Assembly: GCA_013365365.1 (NCBI GenBank) | Contig: JABVXU010000549.1 | Span: forward strand, 1 to 35,475 | Reading direction: 5' to 3' | Length of the DNA: 35,475 nt | Source: Cruorifilaria tuberocauda | Taxonomy: Eukaryota > Nematoda > Chromadorea > Rhabditida > Onchocercidae | In this document: positions 24,201-35,475 of the stretch, in pieces | Position numbering within the stretch: the first letter of the stretch is position 1 | Layout: each line of letters starts with the position of its first letter | The notes under the pieces: generated by a model | Told to the model about the DNA's origin: nothing | The model's input: the letters and a program-made list of their open reading frames with translations, nothing else | Database searches by the model: none | Position numbers and translations under genes: made by a program

Positions 24201-27200
24201 TCTTTATTACATCATGTAACAGATAAGATAATTTTAATTTTGTTTGCAGGCAGCAAAGTTGAATCCATATAGTAGCAGAGCTTTCTTTCTTTTGGGGTTA
24301 AGCTTAAAGACAAAAAATCAAACCAAAGCTATAGCTTGTTTGGAAAGGGCAGCAAAAATTCGTCCGCAAGATGTTAAGGTAAAAATCATCTAGTTAAAAT
24401 TAAAAGAGTTGTTTTTAATTTTCTGTATCATTCATTTAATTTAAAGAAGATGAAATGGAATATTTTTTAATAGCATCGGTAACATTTCCTTCTGTCTGAA
24501 AATGTTTCAACATCTAATGAGTAATTATTATTTTTTTGTTTCCTTTGCAAGATTGTGAAATTATTAGACGAACTACTCAGTTCGGAAGGTCGCAGTGAAG
24601 AACTTATTAAACATATACTACAGTATTCAAAAATTGTTCCTAAAGATCTCTGGGTACGAAAAAGATTGGCATTATTGGAGCTTCAAAATGGAAATGTAAG
24701 TTTTATTTTTTTAAATCACTTTCTTTCCAGCCTGTTTCAATCAAATAACATTAAGATATTCATTACTTGATCAAAATTTTTTGGTTAGTTGGCATTATGA
24801 ACAGAGGATAGATTAAATAAGCGATTAAACTATTTTTGCGATCAATTTCGACTAAGATGTATATATGAGCTGAAAAACCAAATCTGGTCAGTTTGGCCGA
24901 TCTAAAAATCAAATTGTTCGAAAACCTACTGTTCTGAATACTTTTTTTTTGATTTTATTCGTTACGTTGTTCTCTTAAATATCATTAAAATTCGCAGATT
25001 GATGTAGCAATTGATCAAATGCAGCGTGTTGTTGCGCTTGATAAGACAGATGCTAGGATCTGGACTGCACTAGGAGATGCTTATAAAACACGTGGGAATT
25101 ATCAGAGCGCTATCAAAGCTTTCAAAGAAGCAATAGAACTTGAATCAGACAATGACATCGCTCAAATTCAAGTTAGAAGAAATTTTTTCCATATTAATAA
25201 ATCATTTTATAGCTTTATTCTTTCTGGATTTCAAAATTTATTCCGAATTTAAAAAAAATTTTAGGTGGAAGATTTTTCTGACATTTTAAGTCTCTTATGT
25301 GAATTTGACTTTTTGCTAATAATGCCTTTGCGAATATTCTTTGTATTATTTCTCGTAAAAAACGAAATTTTTCTTTCAGTTGAAAGATTTATAGCATTGA
25401 AATATGAAATTTTCTTACTATTTCAAAGGAATGATAATTCTACAATTTGTGTTTTCCTAAAAATTAATATGGTAACCAACAGGTAAATAAATCGATAAAA
25501 TTAGGTTTTTTGCGATAAAATCATGGTCATCGTTAGAAATTTTGGTTTTTTTAGTTTATACAAATGTGCCAAGTTACTGGTCAGTTGGAAGAAGCAATCG
25601 AACAATGTTTGAAATTGGTGAAACATGTCGAAAGTGACCGAAGTAACGCAAATTGTGTCTATCTGTTATATGCCGAATCCATCCTGAAACTAGCTCAAAG
25701 ATCTGCATACTCCTTGCAATTTAGTCACTTAAATAAATTTTTTGGCTTAATTGAAAAAGTTTTTGACCGAAATCCAGACTTTATATTACCCTTCAAATTT
25801 GCTGCTGATGCGCTTTTATTAGCATCTAAATATCACGCTGACACTTTCCAACATTTCGAATTCCCCAAAATTTGGAAAATTGAGTCAGTGCTGGATGCAG
25901 TTGAACTAGCTATTCGTTTCTATTGCTTCATGATACAAAAACATCCAAACTTGGCTAGTGCTTGGAATGACTTGGGTGTTGCCTTGTTACGGAAATGCCA
26001 TCTGAAGAAGGACAACTCCGGATATTCAAAGTGAGTTTGTTCATTTGCTCCTTTGTTTCGATATTCTCACTTAAGGTGCTAGCCCCAACTAATTTATGAT
26101 ATTGCGCGTGGAATGAATAGTTGTAGTTAATATTAAAACTTAGAAAAACAAAATGGTGAATTAAGCTCAGCTATAGTGTTTTTCTGATTCGTAGTCTATG
26201 ATTTTTGCTGAGAGAGAATTCTTTGTAACTTTTGCAATAAAATTTGCTTTATGTTAATGAAAGTGATTGTTCAATAGTTTTTTACGACTTTGTGACTTTA
26301 AACAGAATAGTTCGATTATTTGTTCACTTTAAGTGGGATTTAGAATCTACAGTTTTAATCACAACAAATGAGATAATTGTATGATGTTTTCCACAAAATC
26401 TTATAATAATATGCAGCATTGTCGAGTGTTTTAAACGTTCAATCAAACTCTGCTTATCGAAAACAACGAAATCAGTGTATTGGATAAATCTTTCGGAAGC
26501 AGTTGGATTGTCAGGAAATGTTTTGATTGTACAGCATTGTCTCATACGGGCCTTGCAGTTGAACGTGAGGAATGATACTGCTTGGTTTTTACTTGGTTTA
26601 CTATATCTGAAGTTCGATCAGGTACTATATATCTTTAGATTTTTAAATTTGAAAATGAAAAACTTGTTATTGTGCAAAGATATAAGAAAAAATTCTACAT
26701 GTTTTTTTAGAAAACAGGAAAGTTAGTTATGCGAGCTGCGTTTAAAACAGTTTTAGTATAAAAGATTTATATTTCATATATTTCAAGCATACACTTGCAG
26801 TACGATCTAGCACGACAAACTATCAATATGGCTCAGAAAATCAATCCCGAATCAGCAGAAATTTGGTGCATATCGGTAAGTATTTTATGAAATTTTTATG
26901 ATAAGTTTTAAATTCAATCTGTGCTTTGTCTCTGATTGTCTTATATTTTTTGGAAAAGAATGATATATTTTGGTAGTAGCTGAGATCTAATGTAAGCTGA
27001 TAAAATCGAATTGATTGGAAAATTTTTGTCATTATTCTATTTATAATTTATTGCAGGCGGCAATGGCAGAAGCAGAAAATCATTATGATACGATGGATTT
27101 ATATAGACATTCGCTAACTCTGAGGCCAACTGTAATTACCTTGTAATTTTAAATGTAGTCTATGTAAATTTAATATAAGTTACCTCATATGGTTGTCAGA

Positions 27201-29423
27201 GGTTAGTTTTCTGCTCATTTATTGGGGATTGGAAATTTCATGTTGTCTTTTATATAAATTCAGGTAGTTGTGTATTTCAGGAATTGGCAGTGAAAAAATA
27301 TACATATTATCTGATGAAAAATTTAGCCGAGGGTAAACAATATAATGATGCAACGATGTTCGATTTTGATTCCATTCACGAGATTATTGGTTTGTTTTTC
27401 ATTTCAGCAGTTCAAAATATTTCGAACGTTTTCGGAAGTATTTATTTCTGCTACTTACTTGTGAATCATTTTTTTTTTCAGATCTTTTATCTTTTAGGAT
27501 ACGTGAATTGAAAGAAGTGATATTCAGTAAACTGATATTTCAAGAAATTTTTTCAGGTGTAAGCAAGCGTACCGATGAATTTATTTTTTTTGTAAGCTTA
27601 CTGGCTGAATATTTTTGGTATATGGATTATGCGATGCATTATATCACACATTGCCATGATTGGCCAAACAAAGATGTTTGCAAATTACATAAAAAACGAA
27701 TAGCATTACGGAGGTTAGATTGTTAGTTGTATCAATAAAAATTACTTCAAGCTGCTCAGTATATCTCCATTCGAATTTCTATATTTTTGAAAAATATTAG
27801 GAGCCTTTATATAACTTCTTGTTATGTTTTTTTTGACCTTAAAAATTGCCATTTAAAGAATGAACAGGGATTACTTGTTTTGAAACATTATATGTCAAAG
27901 TCAAAGCAAATTTCTATGATTTTGGTTATATCTTTGTAATTTTTGTTTTTCTTTTTAGTGGTAATCAGCATTTGTTGGAAAAAACGGATTCAATTCAAAA
28001 TTTATGTGTTTTATATTCATCGACTACACTTGAGATCTATGGTTTGTTCATCAATTTTTATTCAAATTATTTAAGTTGTTTAAGCGAAAATAAAATTATT
28101 TAAGCGTGCAACAAATCATGTTTCATTTTTTTGAAGTATTATGTGGTTAAAATTTCATAAAGTTACTGAATTTATGAAAAAGGAAAACTCCATGAGCTTA
28201 TGTATTTGTATAAGATTAAAATTTAAATAGTGCATATGATAATTGTGCGATTAAAGTGAGTTTAATACAAAAGCCTAAGACCAAAAATAATTTTAACAAT
28301 ATTAAAATAATTTTGTCTTGTTACCTTCGAATACAAGTTTTATCCTTTGTTTGCAAGATATTTTTAACTAAATACTATACAATAAAATTAGTTTCTCATA
28401 TGATTACTTTGATTTCTATATATAAAGACAAGAAAATAATTTCCATTTTTTATTAATTTTTCCTTGTATAGATAACAGATCAGAGAAAAATATATGAGTT
28501 TTTCTAAGTTATCGTTAACAGATTAAAGTGAATGATTTAGTAAATTAAGCTATAAAAGATATAGTTTAAGTAACGATTTTCCGAAAAATTACAGATAAGT
28601 TATTGCTCAAATGTTCGATTTATGCTCATCTTTTTTCCGCTCTCGAACAAAATAATGTTGAAGAGTTTCGTGCAATTTCGACGAATTTGACGAATAAAAT
28701 ACAAATCCCCCTTTTTATAGCTGCTGTCCTTTGTTTCAAGAAAGTGAGCTTTTGAGTCTATTTTATTACCATTTTATTAGTAATTTTAATTATTTTATGG
28801 ATTAAGGAAATCAGCATTTTTCTGATAAAATTAAGTGATCGCTGAGCGAGGCGTTCCTTGGAAGCTTTTATAATATCACGATCTTTGCAATCATCATTTT
28901 TGCAGAAATTGAGTGATGATTTCCTTAATGTTCTGAGAGACATAAGGCCACGTCATCAGATTGTTCTCGTTTATCCAGCTTGTAAACAAAACGATGAAAA
29001 TGATGAATTTTCATACAACATAAATGAAGAATTGGGTGAAAAAACCATTGTACGATATGATAATATGTCAAAGGTATGGTATCTGCATGGAATTCAAAAA
29101 ATTTACAGTTTAAATTCTTCAAATTTTCGCAAAATTCTTGAGATTTTTTGTGTACTGAAATCTTGTTGAAATGAGGACAGCAACGTAAACATAGATGGAT
29201 TTTAAACCGCATACGAGCATAATGTTAAGGATTATCATCAAAACATTTAATGAATGTTGATCATTATCAGTAAGGAAAACAATAGTGGTCCCACACTATT
29301 GACTATTTCTCGATTGAGTTTCTAAACTTTTAGCGGCTATGCGATCTATTGGCATTGCGCGTTGAGCAGTATCGTATAGCAGACACCACTGAAGCAACTT
29401 CACAAACTGTTGAGAAAACGTAA
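21245..29423 (+). CDS. ttc-37: SKI3/TTC37, TPR scaffold of the Ski complex (about 21 exons)
   Basis: Exons: 21245-21325, 21532-21761, 21944-22121, 22210-22299, 22419-22690, 22844-23090 (or to 23101), 23225-23343, 23780-23907, 24250-24378, 24552-24695, 24998-25171, 25555-26030, 26417-26621, 26801-26875, 27057-27131, 27281-27389, 27482-27713, 27959-28041, 28595-28743, 28906-29073 and 29334-29423. They give about 1154 aa. TPR units include YKKAAELDPEKPLAWQGL (about 60-77), the exon 8-9 pair (about 410-495), WTALGDAYKTRGNYQSAIKA (about 560) and exons 13-15 (about 760-878), whose paired Trp/Leu/Gly pattern follows SKI3 closely. The N-terminus (ALKTIRQHIDAKKFNEAKD) also matches. SKI3 holds the SKI2 helicase and SKI8 together and feeds mRNA to the cytoplasmic exosome; in C. 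elegans ttc-37 acts in nonstop decay. The protein is shorter than the roughly 1560-residue human one, so an exon may be missed. The 6/7 junction is unresolved. The terminal exon ends in VEKT-stop. Confidence 0.87.
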
Positions 29424-31638
29424 CTTTTTCAGATGTCTCAGTCCAAATGTCTTCTGTTGAAAATTAAGTCATTTAGGTTATTTTTTTAAGCGACATGAAA
29501 TAAGAATGATTTGGATGTGAATCAAAAAAAAATCCAAGTCTCTGTTATTAAGTGGGTAAGATTTTAGAAATGTATAATTGTTTTCTGTGTTTTATTTTAT
29601 CATTGTAATTGTTTTTGCTTTTTTGTATAGATATTTCTCATGGAAATACCTCTAAAATTCCGTTTAAAACTTGTTGATAAAATCTAAAACTTCGATTAAA
29701 ACTTGTTGATAAAATCTAAAACTGCGCAGAAGCGATGGCTCGACAAACTGAAATTTAAAATTACAGAAAGTCATATAAGTGAATTAGTAGATAAAGAGAG
29801 TAGGATAACTTAATGGTTAAAATCATAAATTTTATTTCATTACATTTATCAAATTTCATTGGACGGGACACAACTTTTGAACGAATATGTAATCAATCAT
29901 TAGATTGAAGATACATTCTGTATCAAATGCTACCGAATTTTTTAACTCATTCAGATAATGCTTTCTAATGCAGCTCTAGGCAACTGTAAGCTATACTAAT
30001 ACAGTACAGTGAATTGCGAAATGAAGTTCAAATCACTGAACAGCTGTTGATCATCTAATTCTCAAGTACAATTAATTTAGTTTATATCTGGGAAAAGGAT
30101 GCTTTTTTTTAATGAGAATGATTATATAATGTCCGAGATAATCTATGAAAAGAACAACCTAATTTTCAAAGGGGATCGGTTTTAACACCACCACCATCAT
30201 TCCATCCTATCAGTACAATAAACGAAATATAGGTCGATGTTCGCTACACAAAATGTAAGGCATGAATGTGTTAATTGACCTACTATAATACTACAAAATG
30301 GAATTGTTCAAGATCACTTAATGATTTTAAACTGTATCTATATGAACAGTAACAATGTTTATGTACTGATTCTTCCTGTCTATAAACTTTTATCGTTGCT
30401 CTATTGCAGGACAAAAATTATAAATGTTTATACTAATTTGTGAAAGTATTGGATATTTCTCAATTAATCCTTTTTCACTATTTTGATCTCAAAAAGCTTT
30501 TCACTTAAATTTTAGCTATATTCTTTTGTTTGTTATAAATGAAAATTGAATGAACAGATAGCTGGAAAGAAAAATTGGCTTATTTCAGAGTTCTTCAAAT
30601 TCAATAATCGAATTTTTCTCAAGTGAATTACAGAGCTCAAAGAATCTTAAGAAGCTAATTTCTCCCTCAATCCTTCAAATATATAAAAGAATTTGAAGAA
30701 AATTAATCAGTTGGAGAAAATTGTTGGAATTGTTTCTCTTCTTTTTTATGACATATTAGATTGCAGAATATTCTTGATAATAGTTATAAATTGGACTAGT
30801 GGTGAAGACTTCAGTGCATACAAAATTTGAAAAGGAAATTTGAGTAATCTTATTCTGTAAGACGGATGCAATGATTGAATGATTCACAAAAAAACTTCAA
30901 ATAATTTCCTATGATTGACATTTTGTCACAAATGTTTCCGCAAATTAATTAAATGGATTTTTGTTGGTTTTTTCGTGATTTTCAAAAATTCACTGGAAGA
31001 AAATTTGATTTTGTGATCTATGTCAATCTTCAGTGTATTAAAATCAGCTGGCTTTTTAAATAAATTTTATCAACTTTGTTTATTTAATGAAATTTTTTGT
31101 TTTATTTGAATATTTCGTTTAAGTATTTAAGTAAATGAATGGAGAAAATCTCTGCCTATTTATATATAAATAACTATATAAAGTATAAGTATATAAATAG
31201 GTCTAGGTTATCGAATTTTGTGAAAATCTTGAAATCGAATTTATCCATTTAGGTATTTAAGCAAAATTACGCTTTAGCTGATAACGCAAATTTTACTTTA
31301 ATAACTAAACGAATATATTTGTAAATTTTATAACTAACAATATTGATTAAGACATGCAATATATAATAGCCTTTGTTTTAATATAACTAATTAATCAATG
31401 AACTTAAACTTCTACTCATTACTTGATTATATCGAGATTTAATGCAACTAAAAAAGTTTCAATTGGATTAAATTTAGTTTCAAACAAGCATTCATTAAGT
31501 AAAATTTCATGAAATAGATATTAGTATGATGGCATTACTTCTTATCAATTCTTCAATTAATTGCACCATTTTTTGTACTTTCGAAAATATTTTTTTTTAT
31601 CATTACTTATAGTGCTTTTACAAGACATCCGACTACAA
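29424..31638. other. Intergenic spacer, SKI3 to collagen
   Basis: No exon chain is supported. It contains the SKI3 3' UTR, a 32-bp-spaced short tandem repeat (29664-29723) and the AT-rich upstream region of the collagen gene. The last 140 bases, rich in T and with CTTATAG near 31611, could include the collagen promoter and a spliced-leader acceptor. Confidence 0.55.
29664..29723 (+). repeat. Tandem repeat, 28-bp identical core x2, 32-bp period
   Basis: TTAAAACTTGTTGATAAAAT followed by CTAAAACT occurs at 29664-29691 and 29696-29723 with no mismatch. It lies about 240 bases after the SKI3 stop, probably in or just beyond its 3' UTR. Confidence 0.88.
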
Positions 31639-33358
31639 ATGGATATTCCGGACCGGAAACGACGCTCTTTGAAACCTGTTGCTTTTGCAGCGGTTGCATT
31701 CTCCACAATATCGGTGATGTGTTGCGTGATTACATTACCTATCATTTACAGTCATGTACAAAATGTTCAGTCATTCATGCAAAATGAGGTTGACTACTGC
31801 AAGGTAAACCGTAATTGAATTAACTGATTAGACAAATGTTTGATTAAATTATTATTATATTTATAATTGCTTGCAAATTTTGAAACTTTGAAGTGATTAA
31901 TTAAGTTATGCTTACTTGACAAATAATTATGATATTCCTTCAAACTTCTGGATCAGATTAATGTTAGTATTTAGTACATACTGATATCTTCAAAACTAAA
32001 CAATCATTTTTTTAAATTATTTAATTTAGTCATGTTATCACTGTGATAATTTTTAAAATTGTTTAATTTAATCATATTATCACAATGATAACTTCTTCAA
32101 AATTTTTTCATTCATATTTTATTTTGAGAAATTTGAAGAAAATGAATTTCTAAATTATATCAAAAACTTTTCAGACTCGTTCACGTGATATGTGGAAAGA
32201 AATGATACAGTTGCAAACGATTACATCTTCCGTATCTCCCACTACAACATCTCGTAAAAAACGCCAATATGCCGCAAAAAACGTAGGTCAAGAACAGGAA
32301 GTAAATCCACCGACTAGCGGAAGTTGCTGTACATGTCAAGTTGGACCACCCGGACCACCCGGTCCACCTGGACGTGATGGGCGACCTGGGTCAGTATTAA
32401 ACCTCTATTTTTCGATTTCATTTCAACGTTATTCAAGAAGCTTTAATTATTTTTAAAAAAAAAAAAATTGTTTTCTTCTATCGCATTTCCTGTCAAGGTG
32501 CCTGACATTTATATTTTTCCTTTAGTTTTCCTTGTTAACCGCTAGATTTATTGTATGTTTCCACTTTGATTATTTTGTCAAGTAAGTTTTGGCACAACTG
32601 AAGTTAAATTTATTTATTGAAGAATTTTTTTAGAGCACCAGGACGACCAGGTAATCCGGGACCACCGGGACGTGATGGTAGTTTGCTTCCTGGACCACCT
32701 CCGAAACCACCCTGCCAGAAATGCCCACCTGGTCCGCCTGGACCTCCTGGACCTCCTGGACCAAAAGGTTTACCTGGACCTCAAGGAGATGCTGGCACTC
32801 CAGGTGATCTTTATTGTAACCTGAAATTGATAATTGAAAAAAGTAATTTCGGAAATTTATTCCAGTAAATGTTCTTATCAGAGATCTTTATTAATGTTAT
32901 CATGTATTGTAGGAATTGATGGTTCTCCTGGTTTACCAGGACAACCAGGACCACAAGGGCCACAAGGACCACCAGGATTGCCGGGTGACAAAGGACCTCC
33001 AGGAGAACCGGGAAAGGTTGTAAATGGTGCTCCGCCTGGACCACCAGGACCTCCAGGACCTCCTGGACCTCAAGGTAGGTACAAACCACATATTTTATTT
33101 TCTACATCCACTTCCAAATCCGAATACGTGCGAAGAAATAAAAGTAATATTTCAGGACCTCCTGGACCTCCCGGACGAGATGGTCAACCGGGCAAGGCAG
33201 GTCCACCAGGACCTCCAGGTGATCCAGGAGAAAAAGGTGTGGACGGTTTACCAGGACCACACGGGCAACCAGGACCAAGGGGACCTCCAGGACAACCTGG
33301 TTCATGTGACCATTGTCCCCCTCCAAGAACTGGTCCCGGCTCTCTGCTTGAAAGATAG
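31639..33358 (+). CDS. Nematode cuticle collagen (5 exons)
   Basis: Exons 31639-31803, 32175-32389, 32634-32803, 32913-33074 and 33156-33358 give 304 aa, stop TAG 33356-33358, the usual size of cuticle collagens. Residues about 11-60 form the nematode cuticle collagen N-terminal domain: a basic start ([10 protein letters not shown]), then a hydrophobic signal-anchor ([20 protein letters not shown]). RKKR near residue 80 is a subtilisin/furin-like processing site. Gly-X-Y blocks follow, bounded by Cys clusters SCCTC (about 104-108), CQKC (about 152-155) and CDHC near the C-terminus, which form the disulphide cross-links of the family. The product would be secreted by the hypodermis, trimerised, cleaved and cross-linked into the cuticle. 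The three introns inside the triple-helix region all interrupt Gly codons. Intron 1 carries paired GATA palindromes. The exact orthologue (dpy, sqt, rol or col class) cannot be assigned by eye. Confidence 0.94.
32009..32091 (+). promoter_or_regulatory. Tandem duplication with paired inverted GATA sites, collagen intron 1
   Basis: Two diverged copies of a 41-42 bp unit, 32009-32049 and 32050-32091. Each ends in a palindrome: TTATCACTGTGATAA at 32035-32049 (perfect 7-bp arms, 1-base centre) and TTATCACAATGATAA at 32077-32091 (6-bp arms). TTATCA/TGATAA is the GATA-factor consensus, and hypodermal GATA factors (ELT-1, ELT-3) activate collagen genes in C. elegans. An intronic enhancer is therefore plausible but untested. 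Confidence 0.55.
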
Positions 33359-33398
33359 GAAATTTATAAGTGATTCTGTTTTTCGCCGTTTGTACTCA

Positions 33399-33413
33399 AA
33401 TAAATCAAATAAA
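33399..33413 (+). promoter_or_regulatory. Two polyadenylation signals AATAAA
   Basis: AATAAA at 33399-33404 and 33408-33413, 41 and 50 bases after the collagen stop codon. The position is typical for the 3' end of a compact nematode gene. Confidence 0.8.
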
Positions 33414-34050
33414 ATCCTCCCACACGTTTTGCGTCACCCTCTGATATTCTTTCCACCGGTAAAATATAGACCAGAAGTATCACATATCATAGCCTGTCCA
33501 CGAACGACCTGAATCGTCGAGATACTCACTTCTGATCAGAAAATTGCAAGAGACAACTCTTTTCAACACTCTGATAAACGAAATCAGAATTTATCAATTA
33601 ATTCCAAAAAAGTTTTTTGTGTTAATACTCATATCCTTTTGCAAAAGTTTGTAAAAGTGGTGATAGGGATGGAAAAGTGGTAGGAAAAGGTGAAAGTTCA
33701 CTTTCATGAACTGTAATCACTGATTGATCTATCGTTTCAAACATTGGGTTGGAATCCGTGCAACATTAGAAATTTTATAGATCGGTAAAATTTAATCAAT
33801 TTTCTCAATAATAATTATGAAATTTATGATTTTCCGGATCCTTTTAGTGGTAGTATTAACTTGTTTGCATTATTCCGGATTTTTAGCTCATCAGTGATAG
33901 ACGAAAAATACGGTTCAATTGGAAAGGAAAGATCTGAAATCGATAGCTGAATATTTCATGCAAATAATTATTTTATTTCTCTTTGCTAGAGCAATGGATA
34001 GCATTAAATGCCTCCGGAAAGTTTGTAAATTAAAACTCGCAGTAACAAGG

Positions 34051-34092
34051 AGAAAGAAAGAGAGAGAGGGAGAGAGAGAGAAAGGAGGAGAG
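34051..34092. repeat. GA/GGA microsatellite
   Basis: Purine tract of GA, GAAA and GGA units. The Glu/Arg-rich plus-strand frame across it is a repeat artefact. Confidence 0.88.
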
Positions 34093-34533
34093 GTGATTGG
34101 AAGTAATGCCTGAAAGTTTTAAATTCAAGTTTCTCTTAAATAAGGATAATTTCGTTAGCATGAATGAAACATTCAAATTAGCATAGTATGATAGAATTTC
34201 TTCAGTGAAATTCCGTTCTTCTAATGAAATCAATTCAGTTACTGGAAAAAAGAAAAAGGGAAACCGGAAAGTAAAAAAACAGAATGGAATTGATTATCTG
34301 TTAAGCAGGAAAATTCCTCACTTAAATGGGACATTTGCTGAATTTTCAATCTTCTTGGAAATTTCGAATTCTGTTAACATTTTATCTTTTAAAAGTTTAA
34401 AACCTCAATTGCTAATAACTTCTTATTTCATGCAAATTTCCCGGCCAATCTATTTTTCAGCTTCATTTTCTTTCTTTTTTCTAGCTTTCAACAGCTAGAA
34501 TCGAATATTATTTAATTATTATCAAATTATTTT

Positions 34534-34740
34534 CTTTTTCGTTTCTGATAATTCAATTCAAATTTTGAATGTTCGTTTAGCAATTAAATTGGTGAAATAT
34601 ATATACTACAAGCTGAATAAATGACTAAAATTACTTATATTTTTCATTTCCGATAATTCAATTCAAATTTCGAGTATTCATTTAGCGATGAAATTAATGA
34701 AATATTGCAAGTTAGAATAGGTGACAAAAATTATAATTAT
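34534..34740 (+). repeat. Diverged tandem duplication, about 105-bp unit x2
   Basis: The copies are about 34534-34638 and 34639-34740. Both contain GATAATTCAATTCAAATTT, then TTTAGC.AT.AAATT..TGAAATAT and an ending like A.AATTA..TAT, in the same order. Substitutions and small indels show it is older than the 38-bp duplication at 1522. Confidence 0.75.
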
Positions 34741-34869
34741 TTATTAACGATTAATTCAGTTTGAATGTTCAAATCTTTTTTGCATATTTTTGTTGAGCAG
34801 AAAAGCTTTTATCTATTATTTATCATTTTTGATTTTACGCGCACTTTCATTGCGTCCTGCTTTTCATAC

Positions 34870-34915
34870 TTTTTTTAAGTGTTATTGAAAAAAATTTCAA
34901 TAATACTTAAAAAGA
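34870..34915. repeat. 21-bp stem, 4-base loop inverted repeat
   Basis: Left arm 34870-34890 (ending GTGTTATTGAAA) and right arm 34895-34915 (starting TTTCAATAATAC) pair fully, with two G-U positions, over an AAAA loop. No gene is attached to it. Confidence 0.82.
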
Positions 34916-35354
34916 ACTAATTTGCTCTTTTAAATAAGAATTTTCGTTTTGAAAAATTATGAAAAGCAAAATGAATTAAAAATTTAAATTATTTTCATTT
35001 TTAAAATCATTTTAAAAACCATTTCAAAAAATATAATTTAATTTAGACAAATGATATCAGTGCTTGATAAAAAAAGAAAAAATTATCAGCAATAAAGTAA
35101 ATTGGATTTCCAGCTTTTCTTATCACTTCAAAATTAAATTAATGATGCGAATAAATTTTTTAGCTTACAGTATTGTTGATTGATTCATTTTCATTTCTAA
35201 GAAAACTTTTCAAAGTTAATTTATAAGAAAAGTAAAAGACAAAGTTTGAAAATTATATATATAACTTTTGTTGAAATTTTCTCTTGCAAATGGATAAAGA
35301 AAAATTTATTTTTTTACGATACAAATGCGATTTTACGAATGAATTTTTTTAAGT

Positions 35355-35475
35355 CAGGTAAGAAGAAGTAAAGTTGATTGGGAATTATTAATGAAAGATA
35401 CCAGGTAAGAAAAGGTAAAGTTGATTGGGAGTTATTAATGAAAGATATCAGGTAAGAAAAGATAAAGTTGATTGG
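35355..35475 (+). repeat. 47-bp tandem repeat, at least 2.6 copies, cut by window end
   Basis: Units begin CAGGTAAGAA at 35355, 35402 and 35449, a constant period of 47 bases, with a few substitutions between units. The third is truncated by the end of the window, so the full array length is unknown. Each unit starts with a perfect splice-donor-like CAG|GTAAGA. Confidence 0.92.

Larger units (their letters stand above)
33414..35475. other. 3' flank of collagen gene, no gene recognised
   Basis: AT-rich sequence with no supported exon on either strand. It contains a GA microsatellite, a diverged 105-bp tandem duplication, a 20-bp hairpin and a 47-bp tandem repeat at the window edge, all listed separately. 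Confidence 0.55.

Noticed and set aside
25265..25486. Open frame inside SKI3 intron 11
   Set aside because: The flanking exons 24998-25171 and 25555-26030 join in phase without it, and the translation is Phe/Leu/Ile-rich intronic noise.
32811..33326. Minus-strand Val/Leu-rich open frames across the collagen
   Set aside because: They are the antisense of Gly-Pro-Pro codons; the sense frame is a clear collagen.
1..35475. CRISPR array, operon-type bacterial genes or Wolbachia insertion
   Set aside because: No regularly spaced identical repeats with unique spacers, no Shine-Dalgarno-led tightly packed frames and no bacterial gene family were seen; all recognised genes are spliced eukaryotic genes.
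1..35475. Transposon or retroelement coding sequence
   Set aside because: No reverse transcriptase, integrase or transposase motif was recognised in any long open frame.

Overview
The window looks like nuclear DNA of a nematode. The reasons are AT-rich sequence (about 70% A+T by eye), genes cut into many small exons by GT..AG introns of about 70 to 750 bases, U/A-rich acceptors ending in TTTCAG, and a complete nematode-type cuticle collagen with its N-terminal domain. The fairly long introns, low GC and abundant GA/CT microsatellites fit a spirurid or filarial (clade III) worm better than Caenorhabditis. That placement is inference; no marker here fixes the species. No prokaryotic, viral or organellar genes were recognised.

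Layout: (1) 1-4757 has no supported gene, only GA microsatellites, a 38-bp tandem duplication, a GGTCA half-site array and short inverted repeats. (2) 4758-10965, minus strand, is a 13-exon coronin gene (actin-binding WD40 propeller plus C-terminal coiled coil). (3) 10966-18570 is about 7.6 kb without a recognisable gene. It is rich in GA, CT, TG and ATT/ATC repeats and hairpins. (4) 18580-18930 is a CpG-dense block with long open frames on both strands, just upstream of (5) 19224-20786, plus strand, a four-exon NDUFB4/NUO-6-like complex I subunit. (6) 21245-29423, plus strand, is a roughly 21-exon TPR gene matching SKI3/TTC37, the scaffold of the cytoplasmic Ski complex. (7) 31639-33358, plus strand, is a five-exon cuticle collagen whose first intron carries paired palindromic GATA sites. 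(8) 33359-35475 is 3' flank with a diverged tandem duplication, a 20-bp hairpin and a 47-bp tandem repeat running off the end.

The four genes serve unrelated processes: actin cytoskeleton, mitochondrial respiration, mRNA decay and cuticle. The one possible transcriptional link is between the NDUFB4-like gene and SKI3, which lie head to tail with 458 bases between stop and start and could share an operon. All exon models were built by hand from splice signals and reading-frame continuity. Reading phase closes across every junction except SKI3 exon 6/7, which is flagged. I did not find a convincing new biological system. The best candidates for follow-up are the CpG-dense two-strand open block, the GATA palindromes in the collagen intron and the GA/CT paired tracts.
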